Of a stretch of DNA of 64,000 bases, positions 25,071-33,997 are shown one piece after another. The stretch is from Nitrospiraceae bacterium (GTDB lineage: Bacteria > Nitrospirota > Nitrospiria > Nitrospirales > Nitrospiraceae), in contig CAKKRK010000064.1 in NCBI GenBank assembly GCA_919902665.1, positions 1 through 64,000 on the forward strand, written 5' to 3'. Numbering within the stretch: position 1 is the first letter of the stretch; every line of letters begins with the position of its first letter. Under the pieces are notes generated by a model that searched no databases, had not been told where the DNA came from, and saw only the letters and a program-made list of their open reading frames with translations. The position numbers were made by a program, and so were the translations under genes.

Positions 25071-26036
25071 ATGAAGCGGAAACGGCTGTTGATTTGCGGA
25101 GCGACGGGATTCATCGGGCGTAACCTGGCGGAGTTTTTCTCACGGCAGGAGGAGTTTCAGGTAATAGGAGTCTGCCATCTGAAGCCGCCGTTTGAGTACC
25201 CGGGGCTGGAGTGGATTCAGGCCGACTTGACCAGCTCAACGGATGTCGAGCGAGCCCTTACGGGAATCGATGTGATCATTCAGGCGGCCGCAACCACGTC
25301 TGGGGCCAAAGATATCGTGACCCGTCCCCACATTCATGTCGCGGACAATGCCGTGATGAACTCTCTGCTGTTCCGCGCGGCCTTCGATAAGAAGGTGGGA
25401 CATGTCGTGTTCTTCAGTTGTACGGTCATGCTGCAAACGAGCGAACGAGCGCAAACGGAAGAGGACTTCGACGCCAATGTGCCTATCCATCCGCGCTATT
25501 TTGGAGCGGGATGGACCAAGGTGTATCTGGAAAAGATGAGCGAGTTCTACTCCCGCATCGGCTCCACTCGCTACACCGTGATTCGTCACAGCAATGTTTA
25601 TGGACCCCATGATAAGTTCGACTTGGAGCGTAGCCACGTATTTGGCGCCACGGTGACGAAGGTGATGACCGCTCGCGATGGACGGATCGTCATCTGGGGA
25701 AGTGGTGAGGAGGGCAGAGACCTGCTATATGTCGATGATCTGGCCGATTGTGTCGATCGTGCGATCCGTTCCCAGACCAGCCCATTTGCTATTTATAATT
25801 GTGGTTATGGGGAAGCGATCATAGTCAAGCACCTGGTGGAGAAGATCATCGAAAAGTCAGGACGTTCACTGCGTGTCGAATACGACCTTTCACAGCCGTC
25901 GATCAAGACCAGCGTATTCCTAGACTGTGGAAAGGCCAAACGTGAGCTTGGATGGGTACGGGCTACGTCGCTCGATCGGGGAATCGATCAGACGCTTGCC
26001 TGGTGGCGTGCGCATATCGCATCATCCTGCTCATGA
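25071..26036 (+). CDS. Fcl/ColC-like NAD-dependent epimerase/reductase with atypical active site
   Basis: An extended SDR of about 321 residues. ATG 25071 is preferred, preceded by AGAGGG; a GTG at 25044 is an alternative. CGATGFIGRNLAEF binds the cofactor, and the C-terminal half with NVYGPHDKFDLERSHV and GSGEEGRDLLYVDDL closely follows GDP-fucose synthase. The usual YxxxK is not present: the equivalent segment is YFGAGWTKVYLEK, where Tyr and Lys are seven positions apart. It could be the ColC-type partner of the ColD-like enzyme, producing the reduced GDP-sugar, but the unusual catalytic spacing makes this uncertain. Confidence 0.75.
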   Translation: MKRKRLLICGATGFIGRNLAEFFSRQEEFQVIGVCHLKPPFEYPGLEWIQADLTSSTDVERALTGIDVIIQAAATTSGAKDIVTRPHIHVADNAVMNSLLFRAAFDKKVGHVVFFSCTVMLQTSERAQTEEDFDANVPIHPRYFGAGWTKVYLEKMSEFYSRIGSTRYTVIRHSNVYGPHDKFDLERSHVFGATVTKVMTARDGRIVIWGSGEEGRDLLYVDDLADCVDRAIRSQTSPFAIYNCGYGEAIIVKHLVEKIIEKSGRSLRVEYDLSQPSIKTSVFLDCGKAKRELGWVRATSLDRGIDQTLAWWRAHIASSCS

Positions 26037-26611
26037 GCCAAGACAAGGTAGGCCGATACGAGTGGTTGAACCGGAGGAGTGCATGCCGCAATCAGCGTCT
26101 TGAAGTGTTTTTCGACACTGTCCGCACAGGGGATGGTGTGACTGTGTCGGACTTCATGGTCGTGCGGCCTCTCATCCGCACAACTGGCAATGTCTGCGGC
26201 GTTTGCATCCTTCCGGAAGTTGACGGAAAAATCGGGCTCATGCGGGTGTACCGGCATCAGCTTAATGAGGAAGTCTGGCAGGCACCGGCAGGATTCGTCG
26301 AGGTGAATGAAGCGCCGGCGGACACCGCTTTGCGTGAATTGCAGGAAGAGACTCCAGTGAGGTGCATGCCTGATCGAGTGGAGTCATTGGGCCTCTATCT
26401 TCCCGACGCAGGTTTGATCGATGGATATGTAGCATTGTTTGTCGCTCGTGAAAGTGTTCTGTCAAGCGATCACTCTGGAACCGACAGAGAGATCGGGGTC
26501 GGTGGGCTTCATTTCTTCGACCGAACCGCGCTCAAGAGATTGGTGATGTCCTCGTCCGATGTGGGCGGAAGTACATTAGTTGCCTGCCTCCGGGTGCTTT
26601 CGGGGCCATGA
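26033..26611 (+). CDS. Nudix hydrolase
   Basis: A 192-residue Nudix protein beginning at ATG 26033 in an ATGA overlap. The Nudix box reads GFVEVNEAPADTALRELQEE followed by TPV, so the catalytic RE..EE residues are present while the usual Gly near the end of the box is Pro. VWQAPAGF before the box resembles the ADP-ribose/ADP-sugar pyrophosphatase branch. In a nucleotide-sugar locus it could cleave a nucleotide-sugar side product or a GDP-sugar. Substrate unknown. Confidence 0.83.
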   Translation: MSQDKVGRYEWLNRRSACRNQRLEVFFDTVRTGDGVTVSDFMVVRPLIRTTGNVCGVCILPEVDGKIGLMRVYRHQLNEEVWQAPAGFVEVNEAPADTALRELQEETPVRCMPDRVESLGLYLPDAGLIDGYVALFVARESVLSSDHSGTDREIGVGGLHFFDRTALKRLVMSSSDVGGSTLVACLRVLSGP

Positions 26612-26701
26612 CGTCTTCTCGATAGAGCGCAAGCGCACGGCGTTCATTTTTCATGATTGACCAGTGGGAGGCGTAGTGGTCGAGAAACGGCTGGATTAAG
26701 T

Positions 26702-27577
26702 ATGGACGGGATAAGCTGGATTGACGAGAGGGCGGATCGGATGACGGAGGTATTTTCCCGTACACCCTTGGCCGTTGACTTCCCTCTTCTTAAGGGTGTG
26801 TCGATTCCCTCCACCACGCTGCATAGCTTGCAAGACGCGGCTCTCAACTTTCTCCAGAGTTCAGTAGTTGCATTTATTCCTGGCAAAAGCTTGGACTGTC
26901 TGCCGTGGGGCCTGAAGGAGAATCGCCACGATCTGGAAGCTCTGCCGAATAAGACCCCAAATGGCGTGATTCGGCCCTATCTGGAGAACGTGAAGGCCTT
27001 TAAGCAATTCTCCGATGTCCTCTACTCCTTCTTAGTCAATGATAAGTTGTCAGAGGGGTTGTCACACCTCCAGGTGCCTCCTAACCTTCGTCTTGTCACG
27101 GGGACCAATCCAGGGGCGCATGGTAAACGTCCGTACGCGACCGATAAGCTTCACACAGATGTATGGGCTGGTGAGCCGCAGTTCAGCCTCAACATTCTTA
27201 TCCCAATTCTCGGAGACATTGAAGCCGTCAATGTACGCTTTTGCCAGCCTAGCGCCGTGCCACCTGACCTCAGGCGCCCGCTTACAGATTATAGCGCTGC
27301 AAAACCTGACGCATTAGGCTTAACGGAATATGACCTTTCGTTGAGATGTGGTATCGCATATTTCTTCGACACCTTTTTGTTTCATCAGACCATTCGTCAG
27401 GGTGAAGGCCTTCGCCTTTCGGTGGATTTAAGAGGGTTATTCAAGGTTCAAGTCATGGGAGAAGAGAGTCCTTGGGAGTATCCATCCCGCTTTATGACAC
27501 TGGGGCAAGTAGCTGCTGGAGTTTCTACCGAATACCTTGCCGCCAGCAGTATTGCCGATACGCCGTATCATCGCTAG
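26702..27577 (+). CDS. Fe(II)/2-oxoglutarate-dependent oxygenase-like protein
   Basis: A 291-residue protein that I recognise only by its metal site. His151 and Asp153 form an HxD motif in KLHTDVWAG. The distal His228 lies in FLFHQTIRQG, and Arg238, exactly ten residues later in EGLRLSVDLRG, is where the 2-oxoglutarate carboxylate is normally bound. Together these give the facial triad and co-substrate Arg of the dioxygenase family. Overall similarity is not to a named enzyme. Hydroxylation or desaturation of a sugar or its substituent is inferred from context. ATG 26702 is chosen over an upstream start at 26657. Confidence 0.6.
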   Translation: MDGISWIDERADRMTEVFSRTPLAVDFPLLKGVSIPSTTLHSLQDAALNFLQSSVVAFIPGKSLDCLPWGLKENRHDLEALPNKTPNGVIRPYLENVKAFKQFSDVLYSFLVNDKLSEGLSHLQVPPNLRLVTGTNPGAHGKRPYATDKLHTDVWAGEPQFSLNILIPILGDIEAVNVRFCQPSAVPPDLRRPLTDYSAAKPDALGLTEYDLSLRCGIAYFFDTFLFHQTIRQGEGLRLSVDLRGLFKVQVMGEESPWEYPSRFMTLGQVAAGVSTEYLAASSIADTPYHR

Positions 27578-27620
27578 CAAGATCAGCCGTCCCACGATCT
27601 ATCGCTAAAATGTAGATAGC

Positions 27621-28571
27621 ATGCCCCTGGAGAATATTCGTATGGCAAATCCCCGTCGGTTTACGGTGGGTGACTTGAAAGAATTGGCCGGAATGCCTGA
27701 TCTAGAGAGTCCCAAACAGTGGCGCGATTCTCTCACCTACCTGGTTCTCGATCCAGACGAGCAATCTGTGATCGAATCATCGGTGCGAGAGGAAATCATG
27801 ACCCGGGCCTGGAGAGTATCAGGCGACAATGACTCAGCCGTGTGGGAGCGGGGATGGGGCGAGGTTGCACTCAGAGTCGAGACACTGGACAAGATTGACC
27901 CATTCGCCCTGTCTCCGAATTACTTTCGAGGAGAGAAAATCTTTCGTTTAAATGGTCGATATGTGCGGGCGGTCAGTGATGATGCTGAGTTTTTGATTGG
28001 ATTGATGATCCGAGAGGCGATTCTTGCTCATTGGCTTGCGCCGTATTCTGAAGTGATCGAATTTGGATGCGGGACAGGATTAAATCTATTTTTGCTCGCG
28101 AATCGCTTTCCGGAGAAGCGATATCTTGGTTGCGACTGGGCTAAGCCCGTTGGATCGATTCTTGATCGAATAGCTCGCGCAACTGCCACCCGGGTCGAGT
28201 TTTGCCAATACAATATGCTCACGGGCAGCGGGCTGAATGGTAAAGAATTCAAGCCGGGCACGGCAATTTGTACCGTGCATGCGATGGAGCAATTGCATAC
28301 GATGTGGGAACCCTTTATTAAGGATGTTATGAGGTGCCGTCCAGCGGTATGTGTGCATCTTGAGCCATTTGTCGAATTGTATTCGGCTGAGAATCGATTC
28401 GATGAGCTGGCCAGTATGTTCCATCAGAAAAGGAAGTATTTGGTCGGATTTATCCCGGCTCTGAGGGAGATGCATGAACGTGGGGAGGTGGAACTCCTCG
28501 AGTGCCGACGTGTGTCGTTTGGGGGGAAATTTCATGAGGCGTATTCAATCGCTGTTTGGAAGCCACTCTAG
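27621..28571 (+). CDS. SAM-dependent methyltransferase
   Basis: A 316-residue protein. The N-terminal third is an unrecognised helical region. The Rossmann domain begins near residue 135 with SEVIEFGCGTGLNLFLLANR (motif I), then YLGCDWAK and an internal HAMEQLHTMWEPF stretch at the motif II/III position. ATG 27621 and ATG 27642 are both possible starts. Low similarity to standard families suggests a locus-specific enzyme. Its neighbours (2-oxoglutarate oxygenase-like protein and GT2-GT41 fusion) point to sugar or glycan modification. Confidence 0.72.
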   Translation: MPLENIRMANPRRFTVGDLKELAGMPDLESPKQWRDSLTYLVLDPDEQSVIESSVREEIMTRAWRVSGDNDSAVWERGWGEVALRVETLDKIDPFALSPNYFRGEKIFRLNGRYVRAVSDDAEFLIGLMIREAILAHWLAPYSEVIEFGCGTGLNLFLLANRFPEKRYLGCDWAKPVGSILDRIARATATRVEFCQYNMLTGSGLNGKEFKPGTAICTVHAMEQLHTMWEPFIKDVMRCRPAVCVHLEPFVELYSAENRFDELASMFHQKRKYLVGFIPALREMHERGEVELLECRRVSFGGKFHEAYSIAVWKPL

Positions 28572-28619
28572 GATTGTTCAGCCACCCTGGTGCACGATTG
28601 GCTGAGGCGAAGGAGGAAA

Positions 28620-31061
28620 ATGATTTCTGAACACCCACTCGTATCGATTATGTGTGTCGCGAGAAATTCTGAGGCGATGATCGAGCGTTGCGTGCAAAGT
28701 GTGTTGGCGCAGACGTATCAAAATATCCAATTTGTCGTACAAGATGGGTTATCGACAGATGGCACGCTCAAGATCCTTGAAAAATTTCGCCATCGACTTG
28801 ATCTAGTTTCGGAGCGAGATGCCGGTATGGCTGATGGCTTTTTTAAAGCCGTAAATCGATGTAAGGGTGAGATCGTCGGGAGTTGCTGGGCGGATGAGGA
28901 ACTCCTACCGACTGCAGTTGCGGATGCAGTGGAGCAGTTTCGATTGCACCCGTATGCAGGGGCAGTCATTGGTGCAGCGAGAAATGTTTGTCAGATGACC
29001 ATGAGCCATTCCGATATATTCCCGGAACAGTTTGATCTTGCCAAGTACCTGACTCGTACGTACGTACCGCATTTCGTCGCGAGTTTTTTTAAGCGAAGCG
29101 CTTTGAAGGAAATCGGCCTCTATACGGATATATTCAGCCGCGAAGCTTTTGAGATGGAAATCTGGGCTAGGCTTGGCCTGGCATACGAGATCCGAACGTT
29201 TCCGGCGCTTGTGGCAAAATATACGATTCATACCGAACAGCTTAGCCATCAGCCTATACGAATGCTCGCGACTCTCAAAGCAAGGCTAGCGGTGCTGGAC
29301 CAGATTTTTGGTGAAGGGGGCTCTCTCGAAGGCATGGGGCCATTTTTGTCTTGGCTCCATGCCAAACATATTAGTGATGACCTGAATCATCTGAAGGGCT
29401 TTGTTGCAAAGCTGCCTGAGAAAAATCGGCCAGGCCTGCAAGATGTGCAGCTAGAATTAGAGGTGATGCTAGAGCGCAAACTGCAAGCTCTTAAGGCTAC
29501 TTCGCCGCATCTACTCCTTGCCAGCGGAGCCTCACCTTGGCCAATCCAGGCATACAGGCGTCTAGCTTGGGCCACCCCATCATGGGTTAGGCAGAAGATT
29601 CCTGCGAACATAAAGACCTGGGTAAGAGGGCAAGTCGAAAGTCTTGGGCTTCAGCCTGGCAGCATGCAGATGGAGAAGAGCGAGGGGATAATGGGAGCAT
29701 TTGCCTCCAATGTTGCGGTGAGGCTTCAGCGGCGTGGTGATGGTGATGCGGCTCTATCCATTTTTAGAGGGCTTCAATATTTAGGCAATAAGGATTTTGA
29801 TAGTGAAGTGATGCAGCTGGCGATCAAATCTCCTTCGCTCGGCAACCAGGAATTGCTTGATGTTGCCATGGGCTGGGCTCACCGGCATGCCAATCTTCCA
29901 TGGATTCGCATTGAGAGACACGAGCCTGTTTCTAACAGAAAGATACGAATTGGGTACAGTGGAGCCTTCTGGAGCGCCGAGTATATGCGATATCAGCTCA
30001 TGCCAATTCTTCGCGCGCATGATCGGCAACGAGTCGAGCTGATAGGAATCAGTTATTCAGGAAACCCTGCAGATGCAGTCTGTCCAGATAGTAAGGTCTT
30101 TGACTCCTGGGTTGATGCGTCGGCTTTGATGGGGGTGGAGTATGTTAATCATATCCGATCACTCAAATTGGACATTCTAGTGGATACCACCGGATTTTCT
30201 CCCACACACCGTTTCGCCGAACTCGCCCATAGGTGTGCGCCGGTTCAGGTGTCGTACATCAACCATAATAGTACCTCTGGGACTCCGAACGTTGACTACC
30301 TATTGGCAGATTGGAATGCAGCACCTGAAGGAATTGATCGATTTTTTTCGGAGAGGATATGGCGCCTGCCGATGTCATTTTTCTGCTTTAACTACGAAGG
30401 TACGCCTGCTCCTCCAATCGTCGATCCTCCAATGCTTCGTACAGGGCATCCTACCTTTGGCTATTTCGGCAGTGGTGGCAAGCTCAATCTCCGCATGATT
30501 GAGCTGTGGGCTAGGTTGCTCAAAATGGTGCCCAACTCGATCCTCTATGTGAGGAACGGAGAACTCTCCATTCCGGATAATCGAGAGTATCTCGCCAAAC
30601 GATTCGCGCGATTTGGAATTGGGCGGGATCGGCTTCGGTTGGAGAAAGGGTTGCCATGGGAGTTGCTCCGGAAGGAATACGATCAGGTGGATATCAGTCT
30701 GGATACCTGGCCGTATAACGGAGGCAACACGATTTCGGAAGCGTTGTGGCAAGGCGTCCCAGTGATCTCTTTGCGAGGGAATACGATGTCGTCCAGGTAT
30801 GGGTCTTCTATGCTGCTTGACTTAGGATGGGATGGGCTAGTCGCAGACACGGAAGAGCAATATGTGGAGTGTGCGATTCGCCTGGCGAAGGATCCCGAGT
30901 CGCTTCGAACAATGCGCTATGACTTGCGTCGGGCCAGTTGCGAAGGTGGGTTCCGAGACACGAAGCGATTTGCCCAGGCACTTGAAACAGCCTATTGTGG
31001 GATGCTCGATCAAATACATGACATGAAGGAAGTAACTTCTTTAGTCAGCGCGAGAGGGTGA
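28620..31061 (+). CDS. Two-domain glycosyltransferase: GT2 N-terminus + GT41 (OGT/SPINDLY-like) C-terminus
   Basis: ATG 28620 follows a perfect AGGAGG. Residues about 8-220 are a GT2 domain (PLVSIMCVARNSEAMIERCV, QDGLSTDGT, SERDAGMADGFFKA). Residues about 440-790 are a GT41 catalytic domain related to O-GlcNAc transferase: RIGYSGAFWS, DILVDTTGFSPTHRFAELAH, APVQVSYINHNSTSGTPNVD, LADWNAAP and NTISEALWQGVPVISL. The linking region has little tetratricopeptide signal. Such bacterial GT41 proteins usually glycosylate proteins or lipids in the cytoplasm; here one chain may add two successive sugars. The 813-residue length and one continuous frame support a true fusion. Confidence 0.85.
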   Translation: MISEHPLVSIMCVARNSEAMIERCVQSVLAQTYQNIQFVVQDGLSTDGTLKILEKFRHRLDLVSERDAGMADGFFKAVNRCKGEIVGSCWADEELLPTAVADAVEQFRLHPYAGAVIGAARNVCQMTMSHSDIFPEQFDLAKYLTRTYVPHFVASFFKRSALKEIGLYTDIFSREAFEMEIWARLGLAYEIRTFPALVAKYTIHTEQLSHQPIRMLATLKARLAVLDQIFGEGGSLEGMGPFLSWLHAKHISDDLNHLKGFVAKLPEKNRPGLQDVQLELEVMLERKLQALKATSPHLLLASGASPWPIQAYRRLAWATPSWVRQKIPANIKTWVRGQVESLGLQPGSMQMEKSEGIMGAFASNVAVRLQRRGDGDAALSIFRGLQYLGNKDFDSEVMQLAIKSPSLGNQELLDVAMGWAHRHANLPWIRIERHEPVSNRKIRIGYSGAFWSAEYMRYQLMPILRAHDRQRVELIGISYSGNPADAVCPDSKVFDSWVDASALMGVEYVNHIRSLKLDILVDTTGFSPTHRFAELAHRCAPVQVSYINHNSTSGTPNVDYLLADWNAAPEGIDRFFSERIWRLPMSFFCFNYEGTPAPPIVDPPMLRTGHPTFGYFGSGGKLNLRMIELWARLLKMVPNSILYVRNGELSIPDNREYLAKRFARFGIGRDRLRLEKGLPWELLRKEYDQVDISLDTWPYNGGNTISEALWQGVPVISLRGNTMSSRYGSSMLLDLGWDGLVADTEEQYVECAIRLAKDPESLRTMRYDLRRASCEGGFRDTKRFAQALETAYCGMLDQIHDMKEVTSLVSARG

Positions 31062-31062
31062 C

Positions 31063-32310
31063 ATGGCACTAGTTTACCCGTCTATGTCTCTATTTCGGAA
31101 TCTGAATCGGCTACTCGAACAGTGGGCTAGAAAGTTCAGTTTTTTCACTGAGGACTCATGGCCAGCGGTCACGGGGTTTCACGGTCTGAGAGACAATGAA
31201 GATCTCACGGATAAAGAGTTTCAAGAATGTGTCGGTATCGTGCAGCGTGTGGAAGCGTTGCATAGTCGGTGGGTGCCTTATACCGAATCGAAGGGATTGG
31301 CCAAGGAGGTATTTTTCCCAGCGAACGAATGGCAGGATATTGTTGACCCAAAAGGGCCTTTTAAATGGCGACAGGACTATGTGAGTGTGAATCATCTTCG
31401 GCTACACTGTCCATTTACGGGGTACTGGCTGCTTCTCCTGGATCGAATAGATCGGTTTAGGAAATTCCCGGATGACTGGTCGGTGCCATATGCGCTCAAG
31501 ATCGTCGGGGAGCCCATCTCTGTCGATATTCTTGACGGGCTACATGCTCGGTTCAATCCGCTCGAAAGAGTCGAACATTCTATTGAGGACTTTAAGGCTC
31601 ATGCATTGACGGTCCCATCCGAATTGAGGTTTCGCGCCCCAAAGTTCTTTGGCGAAATGGGAGCGATATGCGGGGACTATGTGGTCAATGACGACATCGT
31701 TATTGTCCAGGCCAGGATAAACGCCATGTTTGCCCTTGGAGTGATCGACAAGCTGCAACAAGATGTGCGTAAGAAGGGTTTTTGCCGTGTGATCGAGATT
31801 GGAGCAGGCATCGGGCAGCAGGCGGCTGCACTCAAGCAGATCTTTGGGGATGCGCTTCAATATATCGTGATCGACCTGCCCCCTATTCTTGTCGCAAGTG
31901 CTCTTTACCTAAGCCGGTTAGCAAAATTTAGGCGGTCCTATGTCTTGGAGGAGTCGGATTCCTGGCCAGAGTCATTCGAATTCGTATTTTTGGCAAATTA
32001 TCTCACCGAACAGTTCAGGGGGCATCTGGGCCCTGCGGATCTCGTTATGAATACGATGTCGTTCGGTGAAATGTCGGGAGAACAGATCCGCTATTATGGT
32101 GAATTGGCGAGTGAGTTAGTTGGAACTGATGGTTTCCTCTACGAGGAAAATTGTCAGGTGTTGTCACACCATGTTTCAGTCCTCGATATTTTAGGAGAGA
32201 GTTTCCGAGAGCGGACTGATCTTGCTTCGCCGAAAGTGCTTGTGCGCCATGGATGTCACCGCCTATGGAGCAATCAGAATCAGCATATGGGCGCGCAAGA
32301 GGTTGCCTAA
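31063..32310 (+). CDS. Putative sugar O-methyltransferase
   Basis: A 415-residue protein with a long N-terminal region and a SAM-binding domain starting near residue 240: RVIEIGAGIGQQAAALKQIF, then YIVIDLPPILVASALYLS and the LVMNTMSFGEMS strand. This arrangement matches the family annotated as putative sugar O-methyltransferase. ATG 31063 lies one base after the preceding stop behind GAGAGGG. The stop overlaps the Wzm start (TAATG). In ABC-exporter O-antigen systems a methyl cap on the non-reducing end can stop chain growth, which this gene's position next to wzm/wzt would suit. Confidence 0.75.
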   Translation: MALVYPSMSLFRNLNRLLEQWARKFSFFTEDSWPAVTGFHGLRDNEDLTDKEFQECVGIVQRVEALHSRWVPYTESKGLAKEVFFPANEWQDIVDPKGPFKWRQDYVSVNHLRLHCPFTGYWLLLLDRIDRFRKFPDDWSVPYALKIVGEPISVDILDGLHARFNPLERVEHSIEDFKAHALTVPSELRFRAPKFFGEMGAICGDYVVNDDIVIVQARINAMFALGVIDKLQQDVRKKGFCRVIEIGAGIGQQAAALKQIFGDALQYIVIDLPPILVASALYLSRLAKFRRSYVLEESDSWPESFEFVFLANYLTEQFRGHLGPADLVMNTMSFGEMSGEQIRYYGELASELVGTDGFLYEENCQVLSHHVSVLDILGESFRERTDLASPKVLVRHGCHRLWSNQNQHMGAQEVA

Positions 32311-33143
32311 TGGATAGTGTTGTTGCATCGCAACGCCATATCTCTCCTGATGCGCCAGATTGGTTATCGATGGCTGCCGAGATGTGGAGCTTTCGGTATG
32401 TATTTCTTGTTTTCGTATGGCGCTCTCTCAAGATTCGCTATAAGCAGACGGCCATTGGTGTGGCCTGGGCCTTGCTCCAGCCGCTCACGATGACCTTTAT
32501 TTTCACCTTCATCTTTGGACGTCTGGCTGGGATGCCAACCAACGGCGTGCCCTACCCCCTTTTTGTCGTCAGTGGGCTGATTGTCTGGCAGCTCGTGGCG
32601 CAGTCATTTCAAAGTGCGACAGGAAGCATTGTGACAAACGCAGGCCTTGTCACGCGAATATACTTTCCTCGCATATTCCTTCCGCTCGCCGCTATTACCG
32701 CTGCCCTGTTTGATTTCATGTGTGCCTTCGCATTGTTGATTCTCTTAATGGCATGGTACGGCATTGCGCCGACCATCGGTGTGCTTGCGTTCATCCCTGT
32801 GCTCGGCCTCGCCGTTGTTACCGTACTTGGCTTGTCATTATGGTTTGGGACTCTGTATGTGCCCTATCGTGATGTCGGGCATCTCTTACCCTTTCTTACT
32901 CAGATCTGGATGTTTGCCTCACCGGTGATCTATCCCACGAGCCTGTTACCGCCGAAATACCATTTCCTTTATTCATTGAATCCGATTGTTACAGTCATTG
33001 ACGTCAGTCGTTGGGCGTTCTGTGGAACGAATCCTCCCAATCTCGGCGGGGTTATTGTCTCTACGGTGGTAGCCGTCGGACTTTGTGTGAGCGGGTTGTG
33101 GTTTTTTAGGCGGCATGAGCGAAACTTTTCGGATGTTGTGTAG
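32310..33143 (+). CDS. wzm: ABC-2 type polysaccharide exporter, permease (Wzm)
   Basis: A 277-residue inner-membrane permease with about six hydrophobic segments. SLKIRYKQTAIGVAWALLQP and the FVVSGLIVWQL core are the signature of the polysaccharide ABC-2 permeases. SPVIYPTSLLPPKY and LNPIVTVIDVSRWAF near the C-terminus are also characteristic. ATG 32310 shares its A with the preceding TAA. It is followed after 7 bases by the ATPase gene. It would carry undecaprenyl-linked glycan across the inner membrane. Confidence 0.92.
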   Translation: MDSVVASQRHISPDAPDWLSMAAEMWSFRYVFLVFVWRSLKIRYKQTAIGVAWALLQPLTMTFIFTFIFGRLAGMPTNGVPYPLFVVSGLIVWQLVAQSFQSATGSIVTNAGLVTRIYFPRIFLPLAAITAALFDFMCAFALLILLMAWYGIAPTIGVLAFIPVLGLAVVTVLGLSLWFGTLYVPYRDVGHLLPFLTQIWMFASPVIYPTSLLPPKYHFLYSLNPIVTVIDVSRWAFCGTNPPNLGGVIVSTVVAVGLCVSGLWFFRRHERNFSDVV

Positions 33144-33150
33144 ATAAGAA

Positions 33151-33930
33151 ATGCCTTCCTGTGCGATCAGCGCTAAGAATCTTGGTAAGTGGTATAGGAT
33201 CAACGAAATCCGATATGGTTCGATGTTGTCGCATCGGCTTGGATCGATGCTGAAGTCAATCTGGGCTTCTTCTCCCTCTATTGAGACCCCTGCCACAAAT
33301 GGTCATCATGCAATCTGGGCTTTGCGTGGTGTGACATTTGAGGTTCCCAAAGGATATGTAATGGGAGTTATTGGGAAAAATGGGTCTGGCAAAAGTACAC
33401 TGCTGAAAATTCTGGCCAGAATTACGAGCCCCACAGAGGGCTGTGCCATGCTCTCAGGCCGTGTAGGGGCGTTGTTGGAAGTAGGAACGGGATTTCATCC
33501 CGACTTGAGCGGGCGGGAAAATATCATACTTAACGGCTCAATTCTTGGTATGTCCCCTAAGGAGATCAGGCAATCTGAGAGCGCGATCATTGAGTTTTCA
33601 GGAGTCAGAGAGTTTATTGATACTCCGGTGAAGCACTACTCGAGCGGGATGTTTATGAGGCTGGCGTTTTCGGTCGCTGCACATCTGGATGCCGAGATTA
33701 TGATCGTGGACGAAGTACTCGCGGTCGGTGACGCTGCTTTTCAGGACAAGTGCAAGCGCAAGATTCGTGAAATTTCGCAAAGTGGCCGGACAGTGCTTTT
33801 TACCAGTCATGATATGGAGGCGGTGCGTCGCCTTTGCCATGAATGTATCGTGCTCGATCACGGATCCCTTGTGCATGCCGGTGATACGGAGACCGGGATC
33901 CGCTGCTATTTAGAGTACACAGCGTCTTGA
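33151..33930 (+). CDS. wzt: ABC-2 type polysaccharide exporter, ATP-binding protein (Wzt, short form)
   Basis: A 259-residue ATPase: Walker A GKNGSGKSTLLKIL near residue 75, the family-specific EVGTGFHPDLSGRENI, signature YSSGMFMRLAFSVA, Walker B IMIVDEVLAVGDAAFQ and switch His in FTSHD. It ends right after the ATPase domain, so the C-terminal sugar-binding domain that some Wzt proteins use to recognise a capped O-antigen is absent. Export would therefore not depend on that type of cap recognition unless another protein supplies it. Confidence 0.92.
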   Translation: MPSCAISAKNLGKWYRINEIRYGSMLSHRLGSMLKSIWASSPSIETPATNGHHAIWALRGVTFEVPKGYVMGVIGKNGSGKSTLLKILARITSPTEGCAMLSGRVGALLEVGTGFHPDLSGRENIILNGSILGMSPKEIRQSESAIIEFSGVREFIDTPVKHYSSGMFMRLAFSVAAHLDAEIMIVDEVLAVGDAAFQDKCKRKIREISQSGRTVLFTSHDMEAVRRLCHECIVLDHGSLVHAGDTETGIRCYLEYTAS

Positions 33931-33997
33931 GTACTCGCTGTCTTTCCTGGTTGATACCTCGTCGTTTCCCTCTTGTGAACCCCTTGATCTGTAAGGC

